The notes under the pieces were generated by a model. It saw nothing but the letters and a program-made list of their open reading frames with translations, was not told the DNA's origin and did not search any database. The position numbers were made by a program, and so were the translations under genes. From Balneolaceae bacterium (GTDB lineage: Bacteria; Bacteroidota; Rhodothermia; Balneolales; Balneolaceae), in assembly GCA_007131725.1 (NCBI GenBank), contig SLPZ01000042.1:1-44497 (forward strand): 44,497 bases of DNA, written 5' to 3'. Position 1 is the first letter of the stretch; every line of letters begins with the position of its first letter. This document shows, piece by piece, positions 19,478 through 27,763 of this stretch.

Positions 19478-21544
19478 ATGAAACTAATTGACCTACACAA
19501 TCTGAGCCAGAAACGGTTAAAAGCGTTACAGGCCTCAGGCATTCATCATCCACAGGATCTGCTATACTTTTTTCCAAGAAGATATATCGACAAATCTAAC
19601 ATTCAGCCCATCCGCTATCTTGCAGGTATCACAGACCCCGTCACGGTGGTTGGCAAAGTGGTGGCCAAAGATATAACCGGATACGGAAATAAAAAACGGC
19701 TCGAAGTCATCATTCAGGATAAAACTGCATCTCTTAAAGCCGTTTATTTTAAAGGATGGAAATATTTCATCAATCAGTTTCAAAAAGGATCATGGGTGGC
19801 GTTGTACGGAACTGCCAAAAAATACGGGCGCTACATGAGCATGGCTCATCCCGAAATTGATCAGCTTGGAAAGCCTGAAGAAGCCGGTAAACTGGACTCC
19901 CTCATTCCGATCTATCCATCAAACAAAAACTTTTCAAAAGCCTACATATCAAACAAATTGATTGAAGAGTGGGTCAGCCAAATTCTATCTGCTGAAAAGA
20001 TTGAGGAATTTTTGCCTGAACAAATCTTAAAAAAACACAAATTCCCCGATCGTGAAACGGCCTTTCGGCTGATTCACAATCCGCCCGACAGAAAAAAGGC
20101 AAATGCTGCACTGGAGCGTTTTAAATTTGAGGAGTTTTTTCTATTTGAACTGAGCATGGCCAAAGTGAAACAGGAACGGTTTGAACGCTCGGCGGGCATA
20201 ATGATGGAACCGGGAAATTTCACCAAATCTTTCTTTAATGATGTACTGCCGTTTAAGCTGACCCACGGGCAAAAAACTTCGCTAAGTGATATAAAAACCG
20301 ACCTGAAATCCGGCTACCAGATGAACCGGCTGATACAGGGTGATGTGGGCGCCGGGAAAACCGTGGTGGCTATCGGGGCAATGCTGATGGCTTTAGACAG
20401 CGGGCACCAGGCTGCACTGATGGCGCCGACTGAAATTCTGGCTGAACAGCACTATCAAACCATCAAAGAGTACCTTGAGCCGCTGGGCATCCGGTACCGG
20501 CTGATTACGGGCGGACAATCCGCGAAACTGCGCCAGGACATCCTCACCGATATTGAGGGCGGAAACTGCCAGATTGCCGTTGGCACCCATGCTATTTTTC
20601 AGGAAACCGTAAAATTCAATAAACTCGGGCTTGTAGTGATCGACGAGCAGCACCGATTTGGAGTGAAGCAGAGAAATGAGATTCTGCTGAAAGGAGATCA
20701 TCCGCACCTGCTGGTAATGTCGGCAACACCAATTCCCCGCTCCCTGGCCATGACTATTTACAGCGACCTGGATATTTCGGTGGTAAAAGATCTGCCTGCC
20801 GGACGTGTGCCGGTAAAAACCGCAGTCCGGTCCGACAAGGAGCGGGAAAACGTCTACAAATTCATTGAGGAGAGTGTTAAGAACGGCGACCAGGTTTACG
20901 TGATATTTCCGCTGATTGAAGAATCTGAAGTGATGGACCTGAAAGATGCCACGATGGGATTTGAAAAATTAAAACGGCGTTTTCCAGAAATTTCCATCGA
21001 GCTGTTGCACGGCTGGATGAAATCGGAAGAAAAGGAGGCCGTGATGAAACGTTTTGTTGAGGACAAAACCAAGATCCTGGTTTCTACCACTGTGATTGAA
21101 GTGGGAGTTGATGTGCCCAATGCGTCCATCATGATTATTGAACATGCCGAACGGTTTGGGCTTTCTCAGCTCCATCAGCTTCGGGGGCGAATCGGGCGTG
21201 GGAATAAACAGAGCTACTGCATTTTAATGCCCGGACAAAAGTTGAGCAGAACCGGGCGTTACCGGCTTAAAAAACTGGTGGAAACATCAGACGGTTTTGA
21301 AATTGCCGAAGCTGACCTGAAACTTCGCGGGCCGGGTGATTTTCTCGGAACCAAACAAAGCGGCCTTCCGGACTTTAATTATGCCGATATTATAGAAGAC
21401 AGAATGCTGCTTGAACAGGCAAAAAACGATGCCTGGCAAATCATCAAAACCGACCCGGAACTATCATCGGCTGAGCATGAAAACCTGAAAAATACCTTTG
21501 AACCCTATTTCAAAGAAAAGGCAGAATTTTTTGGGGTTGGATGA
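19478..21544 (+). CDS. recG: ATP-dependent DNA helicase RecG
   Basis: RecG remodels stalled replication forks and branched DNA. The 688-residue product has an N-terminal wedge/OB region (about 1-230), with the OB strand segment TDPVTVVGKVVAKDITGYGNKKRLEVIIQD. A superfamily 2 helicase core follows with Walker A GDVGAGKT (288-295), DEQH box (389-392), SATPIPRS, and QLRGRIGRG motif VI. The C-terminal TRG-like region (SDGFEIAEADLKLRGPGDFLGTKQSG) is present. Length is typical. It diverges from rpsL across a 190-base AT-rich gap, so it has its own promoter. It is convergent with the EVE gene. Confidence 0.97.
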   Translation: MKLIDLHNLSQKRLKALQASGIHHPQDLLYFFPRRYIDKSNIQPIRYLAGITDPVTVVGKVVAKDITGYGNKKRLEVIIQDKTASLKAVYFKGWKYFINQFQKGSWVALYGTAKKYGRYMSMAHPEIDQLGKPEEAGKLDSLIPIYPSNKNFSKAYISNKLIEEWVSQILSAEKIEEFLPEQILKKHKFPDRETAFRLIHNPPDRKKANAALERFKFEEFFLFELSMAKVKQERFERSAGIMMEPGNFTKSFFNDVLPFKLTHGQKTSLSDIKTDLKSGYQMNRLIQGDVGAGKTVVAIGAMLMALDSGHQAALMAPTEILAEQHYQTIKEYLEPLGIRYRLITGGQSAKLRQDILTDIEGGNCQIAVGTHAIFQETVKFNKLGLVVIDEQHRFGVKQRNEILLKGDHPHLLVMSATPIPRSLAMTIYSDLDISVVKDLPAGRVPVKTAVRSDKERENVYKFIEESVKNGDQVYVIFPLIEESEVMDLKDATMGFEKLKRRFPEISIELLHGWMKSEEKEAVMKRFVEDKTKILVSTTVIEVGVDVPNASIMIIEHAERFGLSQLHQLRGRIGRGNKQSYCILMPGQKLSRTGRYRLKKLVETSDGFEIAEADLKLRGPGDFLGTKQSGLPDFNYADIIEDRMLLEQAKNDAWQIIKTDPELSSAEHENLKNTFEPYFKEKAEFFGVG

Positions 21545-21573
21545 CGCTGATCTGAATTCTGACATCAGTACAT

Positions 21574-22041
21574 TTAAGATTCAGCCCCTGCCAGTTCCAG
21601 GATTTTCTGATACTCTGATTCGGTCACCTCAGTTATTGACAGGCGGTTCCTTCTGAACAGGTGCATATCACTTAACCCGGCTTCTTTCAGCATATCACGG
21701 GTGACGGGAGTGTCGAATTTTTGAATGAACTTAACATCCACCAGGTGCCACCGCGGATCACTTTCACTGCTTTTTTCATCAAAGTATTTGCTGTCGGGGT
21801 TGAATTGCAGCGGATCTGGATAGGACTCTGTACAAACTTCCATTTCACCGACTATACAGGGTGGTTTAACGTTTGAATGATAGAAAAAGGCACGGTCGCC
21901 GACATTCATTTTGTCTCTCATAAAATTGCGTGCTTCATAATTTCGCACACCGCTCCAGCGTATCTGACCATCTCGTTTCAGGTCATCAATACTATATGCG
22001 TAGGGTTCGGATTTCATCAGCCAATATTGTCGTTTACTCAT
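21574..22041 (-). CDS. EVE domain protein (THYN1-like)
   Basis: The 155-residue product is a single EVE domain, a PUA-like fold thought to bind modified bases in nucleic acid. Signatures are QYWLMKSEPYAYSIDDLKRDGQIRWSGVRNYEARNFMRDKMNVGDRAFFYHSN near the N-terminus and DPRWHLVDVKF in the middle. The aromatic residues expected to cage a modified base (W8, W29, Y35, F53) appear to be in place. Its cellular substrate is not known. It ends 29 bases from the recG stop on the opposite strand and stands alone as a gene. Confidence 0.93.
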   Translation of the reverse strand: MSKRQYWLMKSEPYAYSIDDLKRDGQIRWSGVRNYEARNFMRDKMNVGDRAFFYHSNVKPPCIVGEMEVCTESYPDPLQFNPDSKYFDEKSSESDPRWHLVDVKFIQKFDTPVTRDMLKEAGLSDMHLFRRNRLSITEVTESEYQKILELAGAES

Positions 22042-22138
22042 GATAATTTTTTGGTTTTTGATTCACGTATGCAGATGATTTGAATTTCTAAACATAAAAA
22101 AACTTTGATTGATCCCGACATTGTTATCTGTCCGGCTA

Positions 22139-23143
22139 TCATTTATTCTCAAATTTATTCACAAACCAGAGAACGGTTTCCCGGAGTTTTTCCTCAAAGT
22201 TTTTGGTGGGTTGCCAATTAAGCTCATTTTTGATTTTTGATGCATCTACCGCGTATCTGAAATCGTGGCCGGGCCGGTCGGTTACAAAACTGATGAGGTT
22301 TTTATAATCGCCATCAGGTCCTTCTCCCTTCTCTTCATTCAGAATCTCACAAATCAGGTTCACCAACTCAATATTTTTCCATTCATTATCGCCGCCGATG
22401 TTATACTGTTCACCGGCACTGCCTTCGTAAAAAACAGTGGCAAGTGCACGGCAGTGGTCTTCCACAAAAAGCCAGTCCCGGACATTTTCGCCTTTGCCGT
22501 AAACCGGAATCGGCTCTCCGGCAAGGGCTTTTCTGATGACGGTGGGAATCAGTTTCTCTTCGTGCTGATGCGGCCCATAGTTGTTGGAACAGTTGGTGAT
22601 GACTGTATTCATCCCAAAGGTATGATGGTAGGAACGAACCAAAAAATCACTCCCTGCTTTCGATGCCGAATAGGGTGAGTTGGGAGCGTAAGGTGTTGTT
22701 TCCGAAAAATAACCCGTTTCACCAAGCGTGCCATACACTTCATCGGTAGATATGTGCAAAAACCGCTGTGCAACACCTACAAAATTTTTATCCTGCCACA
22801 ACAACCGGCATTCATCCAGCAGGTTAAACGTGCCCACCACATTGGAATGGATGAACGGTTCCGGACCTTTTATCGAATTATCCACATGAGATTCGGCAGC
22901 GAGATGTATAATTCCATCGGGCCGGAAATTTTGAATAATATCCTGCACAGCCCTGCGGTCAACAATATCCAGGCGCTTGAAATGGTAGCGTTTAGAATCT
23001 TTGATCGGTTTCAGATAGCTCGGGTCAGATGCGTAGGTAAGTTTGTCGATATTCAAAATTTCAACTTCAGGATAGTTCTCATACAGATAGAGAATCAGGT
23101 TAGACCCGATAAATCCCGCACCACCTGTTACAATAATTTTCAT
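22139..23143 (-). CDS. rfbB: dTDP-glucose 4,6-dehydratase
   Basis: This enzyme converts dTDP-glucose to dTDP-4-keto-6-deoxyglucose, step two of dTDP-L-rhamnose synthesis. The 334-residue product is an extended short-chain dehydrogenase with NAD-binding GGAGFIGS (7-14), the T133-D134-E135 catalytic triplet (ISTDEVYG) and Y158-x3-K162 (YSASK). The DNCSNNYGPHQHEEKLIP-like segment (VITNCSNNYGPHQ) is also typical. It is the last gene of the rfbA-rfbD-rfbC-rfbB operon, 37 bases after rfbC. Confidence 0.97.
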   Translation of the reverse strand: MKIIVTGGAGFIGSNLILYLYENYPEVEILNIDKLTYASDPSYLKPIKDSKRYHFKRLDIVDRRAVQDIIQNFRPDGIIHLAAESHVDNSIKGPEPFIHSNVVGTFNLLDECRLLWQDKNFVGVAQRFLHISTDEVYGTLGETGYFSETTPYAPNSPYSASKAGSDFLVRSYHHTFGMNTVITNCSNNYGPHQHEEKLIPTVIRKALAGEPIPVYGKGENVRDWLFVEDHCRALATVFYEGSAGEQYNIGGDNEWKNIELVNLICEILNEEKGEGPDGDYKNLISFVTDRPGHDFRYAVDASKIKNELNWQPTKNFEEKLRETVLWFVNKFENK

Positions 23144-23180
23144 AGCTTTTTTGATTTTATTCTTGAGAATAATTTAAACA

Positions 23181-23729
23181 TTAAAAAAGGTTTTCCTGCT
23201 GAATATCCTTCAGCAGAGGCAATGACTGATCTTTTTCTGACAAAATCGGCTCCTCAATTTGCCAGTCAATATCGATGGAAGGATCGTTCCATCGCAAGCC
23301 TCTTTCCGAGGCTTTATGATAATACTGATTGCACTTGTAAAATACAGTTGCATTTTCTGAGAGCACAGAAAAACCATGAGCAAACCCGGCAGGCACCAAA
23401 ATCATCTTGCGGTTTTTATAATTCAATGTAGCAGAATAATACCGCCCGAATGTGGGAGATTCTTTACGAAGGTCAACGGCTACATCCAGAATTTCTCCTT
23501 CTATCGCCATCACCAGTTTTGCCTGAGACCACGGTGGTATTTGATAATGCAGCCCTCTCAAAGTGCCTTTCACCGAAGTCGAAATATTATCCTGTACAAA
23601 GTTAAACTCAAGTCCCTTTTGACGGAATATTTCCTGCCTGAATGCTTCCAGAAAGTGGCCGCGGCCATCTTCAAAAATTCTGGGTTCTATCAGCCAGACA
23701 CCTTCAAGCGAGGTTTCTTTAAAATTCAT
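23181..23729 (-). CDS. rfbC: dTDP-4-dehydrorhamnose 3,5-epimerase
   Basis: This epimerase acts on dTDP-4-keto-6-deoxyglucose to give the L-sugar form. The 182-residue product is a cupin of normal length. It has catalytic H61 (TLRGLHYQ), K71 (SQAKLV), the IPAGFAHGF-like strand (LVPAGFAHGFSVLSE, 111-125) and Y131. The N-terminal strand EPRIFEDGRGHFLEAF binds the nucleotide sugar in relatives. It lies 31 bases after rfbD and before rfbB. Confidence 0.97.
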   Translation of the reverse strand: MNFKETSLEGVWLIEPRIFEDGRGHFLEAFRQEIFRQKGLEFNFVQDNISTSVKGTLRGLHYQIPPWSQAKLVMAIEGEILDVAVDLRKESPTFGRYYSATLNYKNRKMILVPAGFAHGFSVLSENATVFYKCNQYYHKASERGLRWNDPSIDIDWQIEEPILSEKDQSLPLLKDIQQENLF

Positions 23730-23760
23730 AGATATTCTTTTAAGTATTTACAAAGTGCGT

Positions 23761-24624
23761 TTAAGATAATTTTATTTGTTGTAACAATCTTTTTAAAGCT
23801 TCCCTCCTGTCTGCCGGTTTCAATCCGGCTGATATAATTTTTTGATTTGAAAGCAGAGAAAAAGACGGGCGTTTTGCCGCTACGGGAAATTCGGAAGATG
23901 AAATATTTTGCACATCTGTAGTTTTACCTGAGAGTTCAAAAATTTCCCGTGCAAAATCTGCCCAGCTAATTTCTCCCCGGCTGCTGACATGAAAAATACC
24001 GGTGAGTTCTTTTTGCATAAGCTGAATTGTTTTTTCAACCACATCAAAAGTAAAAGAGGGGCTGCCGGTCTGATCAGAAACAACATCGATCCGATCTCTT
24101 GCTTCAGACAGCATCAGCATAGTTTTTACAAAGTTGCTGCCCGATGCCCCGCAAAGCCAGGACACGCGGATTAACAGCCAGTTTGCAGAGCTGTTTTCCA
24201 GCACAATTTCTCCGGCTCGTTTCGATTTTCCATAAATATTTATCGGATCACTCGGTGCATCTTCCGGGTAGCCGTCAGGGTATCTTTCCCGATCTTTTTT
24301 CGCCCCCGAAAAAACATAATCAGTGCTGTAATGAATCAAATTAATTCCTCTTTTGCTGCAAGCCTCAGCAAGATTTTTCACGCCTGTTTCATTCACCAGA
24401 AAGGCCTTATCCGGCTCGCTTTCTGCCTGGTCAACTTTCGTGTATGCAGCACAATTAATTACAACGTCCGGCTTGTCTTCATCTATAATCTGTTCTGCCG
24501 AATATTTGTCAGTGATGTCAAACTGAGCCGAATTGTACCCGGTAAACGGAATCTGGTTTTCCCTGAAATATCTGAGCCACTCACTGCCGAGCTGACCCGA
24601 GGCCCCGGTTACCAAATATTTCAT
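23761..24624 (-). CDS. rfbD: dTDP-4-dehydrorhamnose reductase
   Basis: This enzyme performs the last step to dTDP-L-rhamnose using NAD(P)H. The 287-residue product has the Rossmann motif GASGQLGS (7-14), the YSTDYVFSG segment (99-107), and Y131-x3-K135 (YGKSK). Length is typical. It starts 6 bases after the rfbA stop, and rfbC follows 31 bases downstream, so the four genes form one transcription unit. Confidence 0.97.
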   Translation of the reverse strand: MKYLVTGASGQLGSEWLRYFRENQIPFTGYNSAQFDITDKYSAEQIIDEDKPDVVINCAAYTKVDQAESEPDKAFLVNETGVKNLAEACSKRGINLIHYSTDYVFSGAKKDRERYPDGYPEDAPSDPINIYGKSKRAGEIVLENSSANWLLIRVSWLCGASGSNFVKTMLMLSEARDRIDVVSDQTGSPSFTFDVVEKTIQLMQKELTGIFHVSSRGEISWADFAREIFELSGKTTDVQNISSSEFPVAAKRPSFSLLSNQKIISAGLKPADRREALKRLLQQIKLS

Positions 24625-24630
24625 GCCCGA

Positions 24631-25338
24631 TTACAGTTTGTGTGCAAGGTTGTTGGCCACAATATACGAATCGGGTGTTCCGGCATCGGTCCACCACCCT
24701 TCCAGGATAGAATAGCGCATAGCTCCCTGTTTGATGTAATAATTATTCACATCCGTAATTTCCAGTTCTCCCCGGCTTGAGGGTTCCAGGTTTTTGATCA
24801 AATCAAATACGGTGGAATCGTACATGTAGATTCCCGTAACAGCATAATCGGATTTGGGTTTTTCAGGCTTTTCTTGAATCCCGATAATTTTATCACCCTC
24901 CAGCTCGGCAACGCCAAAACGCTCGGGATCTTCCACTTTTTTTATCATAATCTGTGCGCCGGTTCCGGGAAAATTTTCGATTGCTTTCGACAGGCCGGCC
25001 TCAAAAATATTATCACCCAAAATAACGGTCATCGGCTCATCGCCTGCAAAGTTTTCAGCCAGGCCAAGTGCCTGTGCAATTCCTCCTGCTTCGTCCTGAA
25101 CTTTGTAGGTAAACCGGCATCCAAAATCTTTACCGGAACCCAGCAGGTTTACTACATCTCCCATGTGTTCGGTGCCGGTTACAATCAAAATTTCTTCTAT
25201 CCCCACTTCGGTCAGTTTTTCAATCGGGTAATAGATCATCGGCTTGCTGCCTACGGGAAGAAGGTGTTTATTGGTAACTTTTGTTAGTGGATATAACCTG
25301 GATCCGGTGCCACCGGCCAATACAATTCCTTTCATCAC
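24631..25338 (-). CDS. rfbA: Glucose-1-phosphate thymidylyltransferase, short form
   Basis: This nucleotidyltransferase activates glucose-1-phosphate with dTTP, the first step of dTDP-rhamnose synthesis. The 235-residue product has the pyrophosphorylase signature GGTGSRLYPLT (8-18) with K23, then LLPVGSKPMIYYPIEKLTEVGI, LGDNIFE and the EKPEKPKSDYAVTGIYMYD region. Typical RmlA proteins are near 290 residues. This one ends at GWWTDAGTPDSYIVANNLAHKL and lacks the extra C-terminal helices that form the allosteric dTDP-rhamnose site. It may therefore respond differently to product. Assignment to thymidylyl transfer is supported by the operon; another NTP is possible. Confidence 0.92.
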   Translation of the reverse strand: MMKGIVLAGGTGSRLYPLTKVTNKHLLPVGSKPMIYYPIEKLTEVGIEEILIVTGTEHMGDVVNLLGSGKDFGCRFTYKVQDEAGGIAQALGLAENFAGDEPMTVILGDNIFEAGLSKAIENFPGTGAQIMIKKVEDPERFGVAELEGDKIIGIQEKPEKPKSDYAVTGIYMYDSTVFDLIKNLEPSSRGELEITDVNNYYIKQGAMRYSILEGWWTDAGTPDSYIVANNLAHKL

Positions 25339-25974
25339 TTATAGTTAGATTCTTTTTTTAATGAATGAGTACAGCATCAAGAATAAGGAAATTTTTCTGA
25401 ATACTGAATTCAATCTCCTCTGTTCAGAGATTTTTCAAAAAAAATCAAAAAACTTCGATTCCAAGAAATTAAGTTCAAATTTTCAAACAGAGATATTTGT
25501 CTTTTCGGACCCACCCCTGACATTACCCATGTAAAACAGATTTTTGAATGTTTTTTAATTTAGCACAATACTTAAAAACGAAAGGCTATGTGTTGTTCAT
25601 TTTGGCTTGATCCAAAACGAACCAAAAAATCAAGGCTGTGAATAAATTGGCGCGCTCATTGTAGCTGCGCTGAACATTTCGAATGGTCCATCACGGTTTG
25701 TCGCTGTAATCAAAAGACCTGGCCGGTAACGAATTGTTCTTTCGCGCATCTACAGATTCACTGTATCGCCAATTTATTCAAGGCCGGATTGTTTGCATAG
25801 TAAACATCATAGCCAGTACATAATTTTTTATGGGTAATGTCAGCACCAGCCCAACTCTATCTCACCAAAAAGCGGTGTGTCAAGGAGGGGGAATTCTCAA
25901 ATAACCAATTAATAACTAAATTAAATATCACCAATATTAACTACGGAATTATATAACTAACTCTTAATTCTGGC
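25339..25974. other. 636-base intergenic region with nested repeat elements
   Basis: No gene is seen here. An AT-rich leader for rfbA (25339-25500) is followed by the nested palindromic and MITE-like elements (25501-25893) and an AT-rich stretch before porD's stop. Confidence 0.7.
25501..25893. repeat. Palindromic intergenic repeat split by a MITE-like insertion
   Basis: The ends (CTTTTCGGACCCACCCC at 25501-25517; ACCAAAAAGCGGTGTGTCAAGGAGGGG near 25864-25890) match the two halves of the repeat at 38984-39043 read in reverse. Between them lies a segment bounded by a perfect 14-bp inverted repeat, CTGACATTACCCAT (25517-25530) and ATGGGTAATGTCAG (25830-25843). Inside that is a second perfect 14-bp inverted repeat, TGAATAAATTGGCG (25639-25652) and CGCCAATTTATTCA (25767-25780). 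There is no transposase ORF, so it resembles a nonautonomous element inserted in an older repeat. Confidence 0.7.
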
Positions 25975-26895
25975 TTAATTTTGCAGCCTTTCATACTCTG
26001 ATGAGTGGGCGGGATCGACATCTCTGAGCAGATTGTAAGCTTCCAGCCGGGTTTCAACATCGGCATCACGGAACAGAGCCACAATTTCGGTGTATTTGGT
26101 GCTGAAAAAGATGTCGAAAAGGTAATTGTTGCTGGTTACTCTCTTATTTTCTCTCAGTAAATCCAGTGCGCTGAGCACCTGGTTCCGGGCAATTTCAGGA
26201 TCGATGGTGAACTGGTCTAAACCAAGCCTGTGGTACCGGTAAATGGCTTTTCGGAGATCTTCATAAGCCGGATTCCGGAGGTCTGTGATAAGACCGTACC
26301 GATTTCTCTGCGCACCTATGGAGCGCCCCCAGCCCTGAACACCCGAATTTTGTCCCAATTCAAAAACATTTTCTGCGCTTCTGAAATGCTGGGATCCCCC
26401 AAGCTCCGCAAAGCTGTCGTAATCAAACCCGAGCATGATGTAAGCGTAAAAATCAAGGAAACTGGCCAGGTCATCGAACTGAAGATCATCATGGATCAGG
26501 TTTTTGTTTCTCGGGTAATGAAACCGCCAGTTGTTATCACTCAGCACAATTGTTAAAGACTGCTGATTGGTGTTATAGATGGGCCGCCTCATGGTAATCA
26601 CCACTTCCGAGGTGTAATTAAAATTACTATCCACATTCGTCAGCACAATCTGCATATTGCATAAAATCCGTTCGTGGTCTTCATAGCGGTCATTTGTCCA
26701 GCGATAGTCATTTAGGTAATTCTCGATATCGCCTGAGAGCTCGGAAACATAATCGTACGACGATCCGCTGATTTGCCTGTCGTTAACATTAACCGAGCAA
26801 TTAAACTCCTGTGCAGTTACTTTTCCTGCCATAAAGAATATCAAATAGCTAAAAAGTAAACTTTTTAACCAAATTATTTGAAGTTTAAATTTCAT
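25975..26895 (-). CDS. porD: Type IX secretion system protein PorD (DUF4835 family)
   Basis: The 306-residue product has a signal peptide (hydrophobic 9-22, cleavage near TAQ-E at 28-30). It begins the mature part with FNCSVNVND, very like other PorD/DUF4835 proteins. Later family features include RWTNDRYEDHERILCNMQIVL, NWRFHYPRNKNLIHDDLQFDDLASFLDFYAYIMLGFDYDSF and the QGWGRSIGAQRNRYGLITDLRN region. PorD is required for type IX protein export in some Bacteroidota, though its exact job is unclear. It is divergent from the barrel gene at 26936 with only 40 bases between the starts, so both promoters overlap. Function is by family match. Confidence 0.88.
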   Translation of the reverse strand: MKFKLQIIWLKSLLFSYLIFFMAGKVTAQEFNCSVNVNDRQISGSSYDYVSELSGDIENYLNDYRWTNDRYEDHERILCNMQIVLTNVDSNFNYTSEVVITMRRPIYNTNQQSLTIVLSDNNWRFHYPRNKNLIHDDLQFDDLASFLDFYAYIMLGFDYDSFAELGGSQHFRSAENVFELGQNSGVQGWGRSIGAQRNRYGLITDLRNPAYEDLRKAIYRYHRLGLDQFTIDPEIARNQVLSALDLLRENKRVTSNNYLFDIFFSTKYTEIVALFRDADVETRLEAYNLLRDVDPAHSSEYERLQN

Positions 26896-26935
26896 CTTCT
26901 GATACTGTAAGAAATTTTTTCCTGAATTTGTTTAT

Positions 26936-27760
26936 ATGATACAAAGGTTACAACTAATTTGCCTGCTGTCCATATTTATTGCTGCTGCCTATTTCCTGCC
27001 TGCCGGTGTCGTATTCGGCCAAAGCGTCATGGGTGCAAAATCCATTTCCATGGGCCAAACCGGGGTTGCCCTGCCATCCAGCTCCTGGTCTGCGTTCAGC
27101 AACGTGGCTATGATGCCAACGGATAGGAACAGCGTTTCATTTTATGGATTCCGATATGTTGGCATTGCCGAGATTACAGACATGGCGGCAACAGTTAACT
27201 ATCAAACCGGCTGGGGAACACTTGGCGCAGGAGTTCACCGCTACGGATTTAACCTTTTCAACGAAAACCGCTTTCTGCTTGCTTACAAAAACAGCCTGGG
27301 TAATTTTCATTATGGCGGGTCTGTGTCCTACATACATGTGTTTCAGGGGGGAAATTATGGATCTGCAGGAGCTGTCGGGGTGGATATCGGCCTGGCCACA
27401 GAAGTTGCCGAAGGCCTCTGGTTCGGTGCACGGGCAACCAATCTCAATCAACCCTCGTACGGAGATACCGATGAAGATTTGCCGCGTGAACTTGCTGCGG
27501 GAATCAGCTATCAGCTAACCGGAGATGCCCTCATTACCACCGAAGTGGTGAAAGATGTGATGTTCCCCATATCGTTCCGGGCAGGCCTTCAGTTCGAAGT
27601 CATCAGCTCGCTTTTTGCACGGGCAGGCATCACCACAAAACCGGAAACCTACTCCTTCGGCTTTGGATACCTGGCGGAATCCTGGCAGATTAATTTTGGC
27701 TTGCAGCAACACAATCCGCTGGGGCTTAGTCCTGCACTCGATCTTGGTGTCCGATTCTAA
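26936..27760 (+). CDS. PorV/PorQ-like outer membrane beta-barrel protein
   Basis: The 274-residue product has a signal peptide (hydrophobic 7-26, cleavage near FGQ-S at 28-30). Then comes GAKSISMGQTGVALPSSSWSAFSN, a degenerate version of the GARxxGMGGAxVAL...NPAG start of PorV/PorQ barrels. Repeated amphipathic strands follow, and it ends with YSFGFGYLAESWQINFGLQQHNPLGLSPALDLGVRF, the typical barrel closing with a terminal aromatic. Members include T9SS shuttle proteins, but this one could also be a general FadL-like barrel. It faces porD on the other strand and ends 3 bases before the next gene, forming a two-gene operon with it. Confidence 0.75.
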   Translation: MIQRLQLICLLSIFIAAAYFLPAGVVFGQSVMGAKSISMGQTGVALPSSSWSAFSNVAMMPTDRNSVSFYGFRYVGIAEITDMAATVNYQTGWGTLGAGVHRYGFNLFNENRFLLAYKNSLGNFHYGGSVSYIHVFQGGNYGSAGAVGVDIGLATEVAEGLWFGARATNLNQPSYGDTDEDLPRELAAGISYQLTGDALITTEVVKDVMFPISFRAGLQFEVISSLFARAGITTKPETYSFGFGYLAESWQINFGLQQHNPLGLSPALDLGVRF

Positions 27761-27763
27761 AAT

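Noticed and set aside
22878-22886. A perfect TTATCCACA (DnaA box) inside rfbB
   Set aside because: A single copy in coding sequence, about what chance allows in a window of this size, and not phased with any other box.
25501-25893. A complete insertion sequence
   Set aside because: No transposase frame of any useful length occurs inside, so only a nonautonomous element can be claimed.
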